From Planctomycetota bacterium (GTDB taxonomy: Bacteria; Planctomycetota; UBA1135; UBA2386), in assembly GCA_020638695.1 (NCBI GenBank), contig JACKIB010000002.1, positions 124,001 through 188,000 on the forward strand: a stretch of DNA of 64,000 nt, read 5' to 3'. Under the pieces are notes generated by a model. The model made no database searches. It was not told where the DNA came from and was given only the letters and a program-made list of their open reading frames with translations. Shown here in pieces: positions 53,629-62,061 of the stretch; position 1 is the stretch's first letter; each line of letters opens with the position of its first letter. The position numbers and the translations under genes were made by a program.

Positions 53629-55505
53629 GCGCTCTTCGCACCGCACTTGCGTTCACCGGCACCGTGCTGTTGCTCGGTACGACCCTGACCGCGCAGACGG
53701 TCAAGACGATCGTCAACAACGGCAGCAGCGCCAACCGCTACGACATCGTGATCCTCGGCGACGGCTACCAGGCGAGCGAACAGTCGCGCTTCGACAGCGA
53801 CTGTCTGGCGGTGGTGGGCAAGCTGTTCGCGACCGAGCCGTACAAGAGCTACGCGCTCTATTTCAACGTGCACACGGTGTTCCGCGCCAGCAAGGACTCG
53901 GGGGCCGACCATCCCGACGTCTCCCCGCCGATCGTCAAGGACACCGTCTACGACGCCTCGTACAACACCGGCGGCACGCCGCGTTGCCTGTACATCAAGA
54001 ACACCTCGCAGGCGCTGCGCGATGCCGCGCTGGCGCCGGCGGCCGAAGGCCGGGTGATGGTGGTGGTCAACGACAGCCGCTACGGCGGTTGTGCCGGGCA
54101 GTTCGCGGTGACCTACAACGGCAGTTCGATGACCGAGGTGCAGGCACACGAGTTCGGCCACTCGTTCGCCGGCCTCGCCGACGAGTACGACTACCCGAAC
54201 AACACCTACACCGGCCCCGAGCCCGCCGCGCGCAACATCACCGCCGACCCGACCGGCAAGGCGAAGTGGCCGCTGTGGCTCGGCACCTCGGGGGTCTCGG
54301 CCTACGAGGGAGCTGGGTACTACCTCAAGGGCCTGTTCCGCCCGAAGAGCAACTGCTTGATGCGCAACCTCGGTCAACCGCTGTGCCCGGTGTGCGGCGA
54401 GCAGATCGTGCTCAGCGCGTACGCGACGGTGACCCCGATCGACAACCCGCTGCCCACCGCGTCCACGCTCAGCGCCGACCGCGGGGTCAAGCTCGGGTTC
54501 TCGTTCACCAACTTGGTGCCCGTCTCCGGCAACGGGCTCGTGACCTGGAAGATCGACGGCACCCCGCAGAGCAGCAGCGGCAACCAACTCACGGTCGACA
54601 CCGGAACGCTTGCCTACGGCATCCACAAGATCGAAGTGGAAGTGCTCGACCGGACGCCGTTCGTGCGCAACGACCCGAACGGACTGCCGCGCAAGACGCG
54701 AACCTGGACGCTGAACGTCTCCACGCAGCTGCCGGACCTCTCGGCGTTCTACCTGCAAACCTACCCCGCGACCGCTGGCGGCAACACCAGCATCGTGACT
54801 GTCGTGCAGAACCTCGGCCCGGTCAGCTCCCCGGCGGTGCAGGTCGAGCACTTCCTGTCGGTGGACAAGGTCATCAGCCCGGACGACATCTACCTCGGCG
54901 GTATCACCCAACCGCCGATCGCACCCAACGCAGTGGTCGCTCCCAACCGCGATCCCGTGCGCATCCCCGCCCACGTCGCGCCCGGGGTCTACAACCTCGG
55001 CGTGGTGATCGATCGAGCCGACGCGGTGAAGGAGATCGACGAAACCAACAACGTGCTGTGGATTCCGCTGGCGATCAGCAAGGCCGGCTGCATCGCCGAC
55101 CTCGGGTACGCCGACCAGGTCTACCCGCCCAAGGCGAACACGCTGGTCGGCAAGACCGGTGGCTCGGTGCACCCCACCGTGACCGCTCCGTGCAACGCCG
55201 GCGACACCTACGCGATCCTGCTCGGTTGCACCGGTACGACCCCCGGCACGCCGCTCGGTGGCCTGAACCTGCCGCTGAATGTCGACGCGTGCACGCGGGT
55301 GTTCTTCGCCGCCTCGCTCGGATCGACGCTGGTGACCGGTTTCGTCGGCACCCTCGATAGCGGCGGCTACGGCAGGGGAGCGATCAACCTGCCCCCGGCG
55401 GTGGCCACCGGCACGCTCACCGGGCACTTCGCGGCGGTGGTGATCGATCGGACGACCGGCGCATTCGTGCGGGTCACCGACGCGGTGCAGTTCACCTTCC
55501 AGTGA
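53625..55505 (+). CDS. Secreted M64-family zinc peptidase with CARDB and lineage-specific C-terminal domain
   Basis: 626 aa with a signal sequence (residues 5-24, ending TLTAQ). The M64 opening RYDIVILGDGYQASEQSRF is clear and the zinc site is HEFGHSFAGLADEYDY (His175, Glu176, His179). After the catalytic domain, residues about 370-490 form a CARDB-like beta sandwich (LPDLSAFYLQTYPATAGGN ... VVIDRADAVKEIDETNNV). The last about 130 residues (GDTYAILLGCTG ... DSGGYGRGAINLPP ... FVRVTDAVQFTF) look like the C-terminal domain of other secreted proteins of this lineage. It overlaps the 55492 gene by 14 bp. Confidence 0.88.
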   Translation: MSALRTALAFTGTVLLLGTTLTAQTVKTIVNNGSSANRYDIVILGDGYQASEQSRFDSDCLAVVGKLFATEPYKSYALYFNVHTVFRASKDSGADHPDVSPPIVKDTVYDASYNTGGTPRCLYIKNTSQALRDAALAPAAEGRVMVVVNDSRYGGCAGQFAVTYNGSSMTEVQAHEFGHSFAGLADEYDYPNNTYTGPEPAARNITADPTGKAKWPLWLGTSGVSAYEGAGYYLKGLFRPKSNCLMRNLGQPLCPVCGEQIVLSAYATVTPIDNPLPTASTLSADRGVKLGFSFTNLVPVSGNGLVTWKIDGTPQSSSGNQLTVDTGTLAYGIHKIEVEVLDRTPFVRNDPNGLPRKTRTWTLNVSTQLPDLSAFYLQTYPATAGGNTSIVTVVQNLGPVSSPAVQVEHFLSVDKVISPDDIYLGGITQPPIAPNAVVAPNRDPVRIPAHVAPGVYNLGVVIDRADAVKEIDETNNVLWIPLAISKAGCIADLGYADQVYPPKANTLVGKTGGSVHPTVTAPCNAGDTYAILLGCTGTTPGTPLGGLNLPLNVDACTRVFFAASLGSTLVTGFVGTLDSGGYGRGAINLPPAVATGTLTGHFAAVVIDRTTGAFVRVTDAVQFTFQ

Positions 55506-56208
55506 CGCGCAGGAAACCGAGCTCGTCGCCGACCAGTGCGGTCGGCACGAGTTCGTCGTCGGCTTCGATCGCCAAGCCGACCGAATCGGCGCCGGACAGC
55601 AACCATGACACCTCCTCGAAGGTCGTGGTCACAACTGCTGGCGCGCGCAGCGCCCCCAACAACCGCTCGACCAACAGCACCAGGATCGCACGTTCGTCGC
55701 GGAACGCGTCGAGATCCAACTGCACCGGCGGCATGCGGCCGTACGCCACCGCGCTGACCACCGGGTAGTGCACCGGGTCGGTCAGCACGCTGACCAGGCT
55801 CAGGTGGTCGAACGCGCACGGAGCTCCGGCCGCGGTTTCCCCAGCATCGACCGGATGCACGCGCAGCGCCGTGGGCAGACCGCTGGCTGCCAGCGCAGCG
55901 TCGAGCACCGCACACTCGCTCGCATCCAGGTTGGTCGCGACCACTTCGCGCCCCAGGTCGCACGCCTCGACCACCATCGCCGGCAGCTCGGCCACCCCGG
56001 CGCCGACGTACAGACTGCGTCCACCTGGCGGCAAACGACTGGAAAGCGCGCCCGCCCACTGCAGGCCGAGCTGTTCGGCGGGACCGCGGTGGGCTTCCCA
56101 GAACTCCTCGCCACCCTCGTCGCAGTAGATCGCACCGAGCGCCGGGTAGTCGAGCGCCGCGAACACCCGCGCGACCGCGTCACGCGCTGCGGGCGACGGC
56201 GCGCTCAC
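55492..56208 (-). CDS. Methyltransferase-like (Rossmann) protein
   Basis: 238 aa from the GTG at 56208, which overlaps the stop of the DUF971 gene (GTGA). The glycine-rich SLYVGAGVAELPAMVVEAC followed by an acidic-ended strand (VVATNLDASECAVLD) fits the first half of a class I SAM-binding Rossmann fold, but no methyltransferase subfamily or catalytic motif was recognised. It is soluble and probably cytoplasmic. It is paired with DUF971 on one transcript. Confidence 0.6.
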   Translation of the reverse strand: MSAPSPAARDAVARVFAALDYPALGAIYCDEGGEEFWEAHRGPAEQLGLQWAGALSSRLPPGGRSLYVGAGVAELPAMVVEACDLGREVVATNLDASECAVLDAALAASGLPTALRVHPVDAGETAAGAPCAFDHLSLVSVLTDPVHYPVVSAVAYGRMPPVQLDLDAFRDERAILVLLVERLLGALRAPAVVTTTFEEVSWLLSGADSVGLAIEADDELVPTALVGDELGFLRVTGR

Positions 56209-56513
56209 GGCTCGAGGCCCGCCATCCGCCGCAGCATGTCGAAGGAGAAGATCCCGGTGCTGTGGAAGTCGCTCCACTTGAAGTTGAGCGCGTACCGGCC
56301 GACCAGTTCCGTCTCGAGCAGCAGGATGTTCTCCGGCACGGTGTCCGGATCGAGCAGCTTGGCGCCGGTCCACTCCTCGACGCACTGCGCGCACGGACAC
56401 GCCAGGCGCAGCTGCCGCGGCGTGTAGTGGGTGGTCTGCCCGTCCTTCCACGAGATCCGGAGCCGGCCCTGGTCGTCGGTATCGATCTGCTTGGGGTCCA
56501 CGGCGAGAAGCAT
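56205..56513 (-). CDS. DUF971 (GBBH-like N-terminal domain) protein
   Basis: 102 aa from the ATG at 56513. Family features: LRISWKDGQTTHYTPRQLRLACPCAQC, with the three Cys/His-type zinc-site region CPCAQCVEEWTG, and the closing YALNFKWSDFHSTGIFSFDMLRR, close to the WxDGHxxGIYxxxxLR of the family. Stand-alone DUF971 proteins are linked to iron-sulfur or metal homeostasis; function here is unproven. It is divergent from mobA, which starts 66 bp away. Confidence 0.85.
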   Translation of the reverse strand: MLLAVDPKQIDTDDQGRLRISWKDGQTTHYTPRQLRLACPCAQCVEEWTGAKLLDPDTVPENILLLETELVGRYALNFKWSDFHSTGIFSFDMLRRMAGLEP

Positions 56514-56579
56514 CGGGGCGGCGCGGTGATTCACAAGCGGGCACTTGCCCCACCGCGCCGAAGCCTCGAAAAAGCGCCC

Positions 56580-57185
56580 ATGCTGCTCGGGTCGATCGTT
56601 CTCGCGGGCGGGCGAAGCCGCCGGATGGGCCGCGCCAAGGAATCGTTGCCGTTTCGCGGCAGCACTCTGCTCGGCCACACCGTGGACTTGTTGGCGGCGT
56701 GCACCTACCCGGTCGTGGTGGTCGCCCGCGACCCGACCCAGGAACTGCCGCCGCTGTTGCTCGAGACCGAGTTGACGTTCGATCCGCAGGTCGACCAGGG
56801 GCCGTTGGTCGGGATCCAGGCGGGCCTGCGCTTCCTCGGTGCGCAGTGTGACGCGGCGTTCGTGGTCGGCTGCGATACGCCGTTCCTCAGCGCGACCGCG
56901 GTCGACTGGCTGGCCCACCAGCTCGGCGACTACGACGCGGTGATGGCGCGGATCGAAGGCAAACTGCAGCCGCTCGGCGCGATCTACCGGGTCTCCACCC
57001 TGGCCGCGGTCGACGCGTTGATCACCGAGGGCGTGCGCACCCCGCGCACGCTCGCCGAACGGGTGCGGACCCGAATCCTCGATGAGTCGGTGATCGACGC
57101 GTTCGACCCGACGCGCGCCTTCCTGCACAGCGTCGACAGCCCCGAGGAGTACCAGCGGGCGGTCGAAGCTTCTGGCGGCGGCTAG
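56580..57185 (+). CDS. mobA: Molybdenum cofactor guanylyltransferase
   Basis: 201 aa, the usual size. The nucleotide-binding signature is IVLAGGRSRRMGRAKESLPF (residues about 5-24), followed by GPLVGIQAGL and VVGCDTPFLSATAVDWLA with the metal-binding Asp. These fit MobA, which adds GMP to molybdopterin to give the bis-MGD cofactor. No other cofactor gene is in the window. The TAG stop codon coincides with the first bases of a repeat A copy. Confidence 0.88.
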   Translation: MLLGSIVLAGGRSRRMGRAKESLPFRGSTLLGHTVDLLAACTYPVVVVARDPTQELPPLLLETELTFDPQVDQGPLVGIQAGLRFLGAQCDAAFVVGCDTPFLSATAVDWLAHQLGDYDAVMARIEGKLQPLGAIYRVSTLAAVDALITEGVRTPRTLAERVRTRILDESVIDAFDPTRAFLHSVDSPEEYQRAVEASGGG

Positions 57186-57313
57186 GGTTCTACGCCACGG
57201 AAGGGCGATTCAGGAGGTGCGTGGATTTCGGCGCAGGTCGCCGCCCGAAAACGCAACCGAGTTGGGGGATTCGGCGAGGCGTTCGGGGTGACGGGTGCTG
57301 GCGCCGACTCCTA
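57183..57313 (+). repeat. Repeat A, internally deleted copy
   Basis: 131 bp. It begins TAGGGTTCTACGCCACGGAA and ends GCGCCGACTCCTA, with TA outermost on both sides. The block GTGGATTTCGGCGCAGGTCG CCGCCCGAAAAC is shared with the full copy at 29724-29889; about 30 bp before the right end are missing. As at thrC, its left TAG is the stop codon of the preceding gene (mobA). Confidence 0.82.
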
Positions 57314-57537
57314 ACGGGGCTTCGCCCCAGCCCGACGAGCGGTGTTCAGAGAGACTCCAGCCGCTGGAACTAGTGGAGACCGTCGCCGGGCTCCGTATGG
57401 TACCGCGTTGGGCGGTGGTTGGCCCTGTGGGCCCCAACGGCTGGAGCTTCCGAATGGTATCTCAGACCGTCGCCGAGTTGCTCTCCGGACAAGTCACCCT
57501 CGAACCGGCTTCGCCGGGCCCAGGCCTCGGGCCTCTA
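57314..57537 (+). other. Unassigned spacer between repeats
   Basis: 224 bp between repeat A and repeat C. It contains a CGGGGCTTCGCCCC hairpin at 57316-57329 and a partial copy of short repeat R at 57506-57538. No ORF with recognisable product. Confidence 0.5.
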
Positions 57538-57538
57538 G
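57506..57538 (+). repeat. Short repeat R, partial copy
   Basis: CGGCTTCGCCGGGCCCAGGC then CTCGGGCCTCTAG matches the right part of R at 29963-30000 with a small insertion. The last base abuts repeat C. Confidence 0.6.
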
Positions 57539-57700
57539 TGGGGTGTGTCCGAAGTTCGTTGCATAAGTCGTCGAGTCATGCGGTTCGCTCGCAAGGAGCT
57601 GCGACGACACGGCTTGTTGGTGGACAAGCTGAGGAGCTGCGACGCCGCGAGCGGGCCGTAGGGCCGGCGACTTATGTGACCAACTTCGGACACACCCCAC
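57538..57700 (+). repeat. Repeat C, full copy with perfect 19-bp inverted ends
   Basis: 163 bp. GTGGGGTGTGTCCGAAGTT at 57538-57556 is the exact reverse complement of 57682-57700, and a second inner inverted pair (CATAAGTCG with CGACTTATG) extends the stem. The core has GAGTCATGCGGTTCGCTCGC and GCCGCGAGCGGGCCGTAGGG, shared with the copies near 30208 and 33586. Unlike A and B it lacks TA at both ends. Confidence 0.85.
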
Positions 57701-57701
57701 C

Positions 57702-57775
57702 AGGCCCGGACCAGTGACCGAGCTGCTGCGATCGGGCAAGTTCGCTGCTGGCTTCGTCGAACGTCAGGACCTGCT
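57702..57775 (+). repeat. Repeat B, partial copy
   Basis: CCCGGACCAGTGACCGAGCT followed by GCTGCGATCGGGCAAGTTCG and CTGCTGGCTTCGTCG matches the left half of repeat B with few changes; similarity extends into AGGACCTGCTCGCGGG. The TATTCA near the end is replaced. Confidence 0.75.
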
Positions 57776-57790
57776 CGCGGGCCTGAACCC

Positions 57791-57961
57791 TCACGCCCGG
57801 CGCGTCCAGGCTCGGATTCCGAGGACTAGCAAGCCGCCTGCGAACAGCAACAGCGTCGCGGGTTCCGGAATCGGTTCACCCGGCACGGGTGGCGACACGC
57901 GGGTGGGCGCGTTCGGATCCAAGTCGTGCGCCTTGAACTGGTCCGAGTTCTCGAGCACCAC
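57791..57961 (-). other. Detached PEP-CTERM tail of the upstream VIT protein gene
   Basis: 56 codons in the frame one off from the preceding gene: VVLENSDQFKAHDLDPN, an acidic-to-Pro linker, and the PEP-CTERM signal PEPATLLLFAGGLLVLG followed by the basic end IRAWTRRA. This is a textbook exosortase sorting signal, but it can be joined to the body at 57826-59961 only across a frameshift near 57961. No start codon or signal peptide of its own makes sense. Confidence 0.8.
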
Positions 57962-59961
57962 GGCGTCACGATGCGGTGTGCGGCGGCGATCGCGCTGGCC
58001 GCCTCTGCAGAGTCTGCGGCCCGTCGCGCCGCCTCCTGAGCGGCCCACAAGCGAACCACGTGATCCGTCACGCGAGGGGTGCCGGCAGGGGGCGCGGCGG
58101 CACGGCTGAGCGCACGCCGCGGCCCGGGATCGAGGATCGACGCCAGAAGGTGAGGCACGCGTGACGAAGTCGAATGCGCGGCGATCGAACGGTTGTCGAG
58201 CAATCGACGAAGTAGTGCGTTGTCGCCCGCCATCGGAAGCGCGTGCCACCGCGGCCCGTCCTTGTTCCGAGCCAAGGCACGGACTACCGCTGTGTCCTCC
58301 GGACGCCCCTCCGGCAGCCCACCGCAGATCCACACCACGGTGCCAAATGGGCCGTTCCGGCTGGTCGCGAGGGCTTCCGCGAGACCCGCGCCGGGATACA
58401 CGCCGCCGGTGAATGCGAAGGTCTGCACGAACTTCGCCAAGCCACCCACGCGACGCGCGAAGGACCGCCGCTCGGTGCCTCCGTCGCGCAAGACGAGCAC
58501 CTGCACGTCGCGGTCGCGCAGCTCGGCCTCGACCTCGGGCCAGGCGATCCCGGCGCTGCCGACCCGTGCGCACGCCTCGATCACCAACAGCACCGCGGGC
58601 GGAGCAACTGTGGCAGCGCCGACGCGAAGCTCCTGCACCACGACGTCGTCGTCGAGTCCGCGGGCCCACGCCCTCGAGACCGGACGCACCCCGACGTCCT
58701 GACCGCGAAACCCCGCGCGTAGCGTGGTGAGGTGCTGCGCCGCTCCGTCGCCGATCCGCAGCGAGTGACCCCGGCGCACCGCGAAGTTGCGCGACGTGAA
58801 CACCGGCAAGGCCCTCCACGACCGAGTCGTCGTCGTGATGTGCGGCAGGGTGAGGCCGATGCGCACCGAAGCGGATCCCATCCGCGGCACCGGGAACACG
58901 CGCAATCGAATGCGGCCGACCCCGCAATCGGTCAACAGTGCGGGATCACGCCGGCGCGCGACCACCGACTCGTAGGCAGCCGTGGTCTTGCGGGTACTGC
59001 CGAACGCCGCTTTCGTCTCGACCCCGTTGACCCAGAGCGTGAGGTCACAAGGGACTCCGCCGGCTGGCAGCAACAGTTCGGCCGTGGCCTCGGCATCGAC
59101 GTAGTCGGTGTTCTCGATCTTCAGAACCCAATCCAGGTAGCCGAGCGCCGCAGCATCGTCACTGACCAGGTGGAGCCGCGACTCCCGGAGTTCGAGCGTC
59201 GTGTCCGCCGCGACGTCCGGATCGGTCGGCGCGCGGCCGTCCAGCCGAAAGTGCAGTCGGGCGAGTTCTTCGCGGTCGAGCTGCGCAGGCGGAAAGAGCA
59301 GCGACTCCGGGCGCGGCCAGCCGGGCCACGCGCGGCCCCGAGGGTTCGACCACCGATCGGTGTCTTCGCTGGCGGCCATTCGGCGCCGGATGTCGGCCGC
59401 GGCATCGAACCGGCGTAGGGCCGCGAACGCCTTCGCGTCCCCGGCGATCGCACGCCGGTATTCGTGTCCGTGTCGTGATTGCACCCACTGGACACCGAGG
59501 AACAGCGCCGGCGGAACCACCGCACCGCACACGAAGAGGCGCCACGCCATTCTGCGGCAACCGCGATGCGCGGCCTGCGCGAGAACGTCGCGCAGCGTGA
59601 AGATGCCGGCGAGCACGGCGAAGTTCGGCGCGAGCCCGAGTAGGCCGACACCGAAGAGCACCGCGACGACCATCAGCGGCAGGACCGGGAGGTAGTAGAC
59701 CGCGAACCAAGCAGACGCGGTGAGAAAGCAGCCGGTGGCGAAGGCTCGGAGTCCGCAAGCCCAGCGGCGCGGCACCGCCGCGAGAATCACGGACACCCAC
59801 TGCATGGCGACGCCGAGGACGACCACGATGACGTAGACCTGCGTCGGGAACGGCAGCAGGTCGACGGGATCGACGACGGCCGCCGCGATCGATCCCAGGG
59901 TGGACAGGGTCGCGAGGGCCAAGAGCAACGCCAAGAGCAGGGAGCGGTCTTTGCTTTGCAT
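57826..59961 (-). CDS. Multi-pass membrane VIT-domain protein of PEP-CTERM integral type, C-terminus frameshifted
   Basis: 711 codons from the ATG at 59961. About six helices in residues 5-170 are followed by a VIT-like domain (about 240-345): LRESRLHLVSDDAAALG, AELLLPAGGVPCDLTLWVNG, TTAAYESVVARRRDPALL and RIRLRVFPVPRMGSASVRIG, then a von-Willebrand-like half with VVVQELRVG and VLLVIEACARVG. The body ends AHRIVTP (Thr666-Pro667); beyond that the frame gives Arg/Cys-rich nonsense, while the expected continuation with a PEP-CTERM tail lies in another frame at 57791-57961. The family resembles PEP-CTERM integral membrane proteins. Either a real lesion or a sequencing error. Confidence 0.75.
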   Translation of the reverse strand: MQSKDRSLLLALLLALATLSTLGSIAAAVVDPVDLLPFPTQVYVIVVVLGVAMQWVSVILAAVPRRWACGLRAFATGCFLTASAWFAVYYLPVLPLMVVAVLFGVGLLGLAPNFAVLAGIFTLRDVLAQAAHRGCRRMAWRLFVCGAVVPPALFLGVQWVQSRHGHEYRRAIAGDAKAFAALRRFDAAADIRRRMAASEDTDRWSNPRGRAWPGWPRPESLLFPPAQLDREELARLHFRLDGRAPTDPDVAADTTLELRESRLHLVSDDAAALGYLDWVLKIENTDYVDAEATAELLLPAGGVPCDLTLWVNGVETKAAFGSTRKTTAAYESVVARRRDPALLTDCGVGRIRLRVFPVPRMGSASVRIGLTLPHITTTTRSWRALPVFTSRNFAVRRGHSLRIGDGAAQHLTTLRAGFRGQDVGVRPVSRAWARGLDDDVVVQELRVGAATVAPPAVLLVIEACARVGSAGIAWPEVEAELRDRDVQVLVLRDGGTERRSFARRVGGLAKFVQTFAFTGGVYPGAGLAEALATSRNGPFGTVVWICGGLPEGRPEDTAVVRALARNKDGPRWHALPMAGDNALLRRLLDNRSIAAHSTSSRVPHLLASILDPGPRRALSRAAAPPAGTPRVTDHVVRLWAAQEAARRAADSAEAASAIAAAHRIVTPWCSRTRTSSRRTTWIRTRPPACRHPCRVNRFRNPRRCCCSQAAC

Positions 59962-60114
59962 TACAAAGTTCTGGGGTCACGGGAAGCTACCCGAGGTCGC
60001 GGCGACGGGAAAGGGGGTAGGGTCGCGCACTCGACCACGGCGACCCCTCCACCCGGCTTCGGGCTACACTCGGGTGGCCCCCGGGACCCGAAGACCGCCG
60101 ACCCGAAATCGACG

Positions 60115-60657
60115 ATGCGCCCCACGCTCCTCCCCAGCCTCCCCGGCACCGTTTCCGCGGTCCTGCTCGTCCTCGCATGCGCGACCGCCTCCCTGCCGGC
60201 ACAGAACGCCACGTTCGCGCGCTTCGCCGCCGCGTGCCCGACGACCACCGGGAACCTGGTGGTCCAAGGCCTGCCGAAGTTGGGCACCAGCTTCACGGTG
60301 TCCGGGATCCGCTTCCCGGACGGCTGCACATTCCGGTTCTGCGGCTGCAACCCCGGACCGAGCAACTCGTGCTCCGGGTCCCTCTTGGTCATCGGTGTGC
60401 GCCGGGTCCAAGTACCGCTCCCTCCCTCGGGCTGCGCGTTGCGCGTCTCGACTGAGGCGATCCTCGCCGGAGCCGGGCCGGCCGGTGACGTCGTCCTCGC
60501 GGTGCCCAACAACGCCGTCCTGGTCGGCTACCAATTCCACATGCAACGCGCCGACGTCGGCATGGTCGAGACGATCCTGCCGAACTGCCAGATCACCTAC
60601 CCGATCCAAGGGTTCCGCGGCTGGTCCGACGCTCTGACGGGCACGATCGGTCTCTGA
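60115..60657 (+). CDS. Secreted protein with lineage-specific C-terminal-type domain
   Basis: 180 aa from the ATG at 60115; signal sequence residues about 10-29 (VSAVLLVLACATASLPAQ). The rest is a single beta domain beginning FAAACPTTTGNLVVQGLPKL and containing GTSFTVSGIRFPDGCTFRFC, LLVIGVRRVQVPLP, GDVVLAVPNNAVLVGYQFHMQ. It resembles the terminal domain of larger secreted proteins of this lineage, such as the M64 peptidase C-terminus, but here is free-standing. Six or more Cys suggest disulfides. Divergent from the VIT-protein gene. Confidence 0.7.
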   Translation: MRPTLLPSLPGTVSAVLLVLACATASLPAQNATFARFAAACPTTTGNLVVQGLPKLGTSFTVSGIRFPDGCTFRFCGCNPGPSNSCSGSLLVIGVRRVQVPLPPSGCALRVSTEAILAGAGPAGDVVLAVPNNAVLVGYQFHMQRADVGMVETILPNCQITYPIQGFRGWSDALTGTIGL

Positions 60658-60777
60658 GGCGACCCGCCGGTCGCGCCCCGCCCCGGTCCCCCACGGTCTC
60701 GCGACGCCGTCCACGAATCGTCCGAGCTGCCGCCGCGATTCGTCCGAGTGCCCACCGCCGGCGGCTATCGTGTCGCC

Positions 60778-62061
60778 ATGGACCGCCGCCGCTTCCTCCT
60801 CCGCAGCGCTGCTCTTCCGGCCTGCACGCCCGCATTGCTGCACGGCAGCGACGCCCCACCGCTACCGCCCCCGGCGCTCGAGGACGAGAAGTACTGGAAC
60901 GCGCTGCGCTGGCACTTCTCGATCCCGGCCGACGCCGCCTACTGCAACACCGGCACGCTCGGCGCCTCGCCGAAGTCGGTGGTCCACGCGGTGTGCGACC
61001 ACATGCGGCACGTGGAAGCCGGGCTCGCGACCCACACCTTCCTCGACCGCGACCGCCCCATGCTGATCGGAGGCTACCAAGACGAGCCGGCGCTGCGGGC
61101 CCGGATCGGCAAGCTGCTCGGTTGCGCGCGCGAGGAGGTCGCGCTGACGCAGAACGCGACGGTCGGGATGAGCTACGTCGCCCAGGGGCTGCGCCTCACC
61201 CGTGGCGATCGGGTGGTGATGACCGACCAGGAGCATCCCGGCGGCCGGGCGGCATACGACCTGCGGCGCAAGCGCGACGGCATCCAGATCTTCGAGGTCG
61301 CACTCGGTCCGCTGCGCAATGACCCCACGCGGATGGTCGCCGCGTTCCGCGACGCGGTGACGCCCGACACCAAGGTGCTCGCGTTGCCGCAGGTCAGCTC
61401 GGCGCTGGGCCTGTGCCTGCCGGTGCAGAAGATCGTCGCCGCGGCGCGGCAGCGGGCTCCCGACGTGTTCGTGGTGGTCGACGGTGCGCAGGCGCTGGGG
61501 CAGATTCCGGTCGACGTCGCCAATCTCGATTGCGACGCGTACTTCGCGTCGGCCCACAAGTGGTTGCTCGGCCCCAAGGGCACCGGAGTGTTGTTCGTCG
61601 GCAAACGCCGCGAACGGCAGGTCTGGACCACTATCGCCTCGCGGGTCTGGGACTTCGCGGATGACATCGGTCGCCGCTTCACCCACGTCGGCACCGGCAA
61701 CCAGTCGTTGCACCGTGGTCTCGACGCGGCACTAGATTTCTTGGAGCGGATCGGCTTGCCAGCGATCCACGCGCGCATCAAGACGCTCGGCGATCGGCTG
61801 CGCGCCGGGCTGCAGAAGATCGACGGAGTGACGATCCTCGGCAGCACCCACGCGGAGCTGTCCGCCGGTATCACGGCCTTTGCGGTGCGCGGCTTCCGCA
61901 GCGAGGACGCGGTGCGGCACCTGTTGACCCGCGACCGCATCTTGACCCGCGTGGTCACCGGCGGAATCCGCCAAAGCCTGCATGTCTACAACGGTCTGGC
62001 CGACGTCGATCGCACCCTGGCCCGGGTGACCGCCATGGCCAGCGGTCGCGACGCCCGATGA
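60778..62061 (+). CDS. Tat-exported class V aminotransferase-like PLP enzyme
   Basis: 427 aa from the ATG at 60778, which gives a twin-arginine signal MDRRRFLLRSAALPA. Fold-type I class V features: AYCNTGTLGASP, LTQNATVGMSYVAQGL, PLP-contacting Asp235 in VVVDGAQALGQIP and Schiff-base Lys261 in SAHKWLLGPKGTG. The family includes cysteine desulfurases and isopenicillin-N-epimerase-like enzymes; the substrate is not predictable. A periplasmic PLP enzyme exported folded would fit Tat use. The MBL-hydrolase gene overlaps its stop (ATGA). Confidence 0.85.
   Translation: MDRRRFLLRSAALPACTPALLHGSDAPPLPPPALEDEKYWNALRWHFSIPADAAYCNTGTLGASPKSVVHAVCDHMRHVEAGLATHTFLDRDRPMLIGGYQDEPALRARIGKLLGCAREEVALTQNATVGMSYVAQGLRLTRGDRVVMTDQEHPGGRAAYDLRRKRDGIQIFEVALGPLRNDPTRMVAAFRDAVTPDTKVLALPQVSSALGLCLPVQKIVAAARQRAPDVFVVVDGAQALGQIPVDVANLDCDAYFASAHKWLLGPKGTGVLFVGKRRERQVWTTIASRVWDFADDIGRRFTHVGTGNQSLHRGLDAALDFLERIGLPAIHARIKTLGDRLRAGLQKIDGVTILGSTHAELSAGITAFAVRGFRSEDAVRHLLTRDRILTRVVTGGIRQSLHVYNGLADVDRTLARVTAMASGRDAR

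Noticed and set aside
60700..60777. Short direct/inverted CGAATCGTCCGAG repeats upstream of the aminotransferase
   Set aside because: Resembles part of repeat B (GAGCTGCCGCCGCGAT) but too short and diverged to assign.
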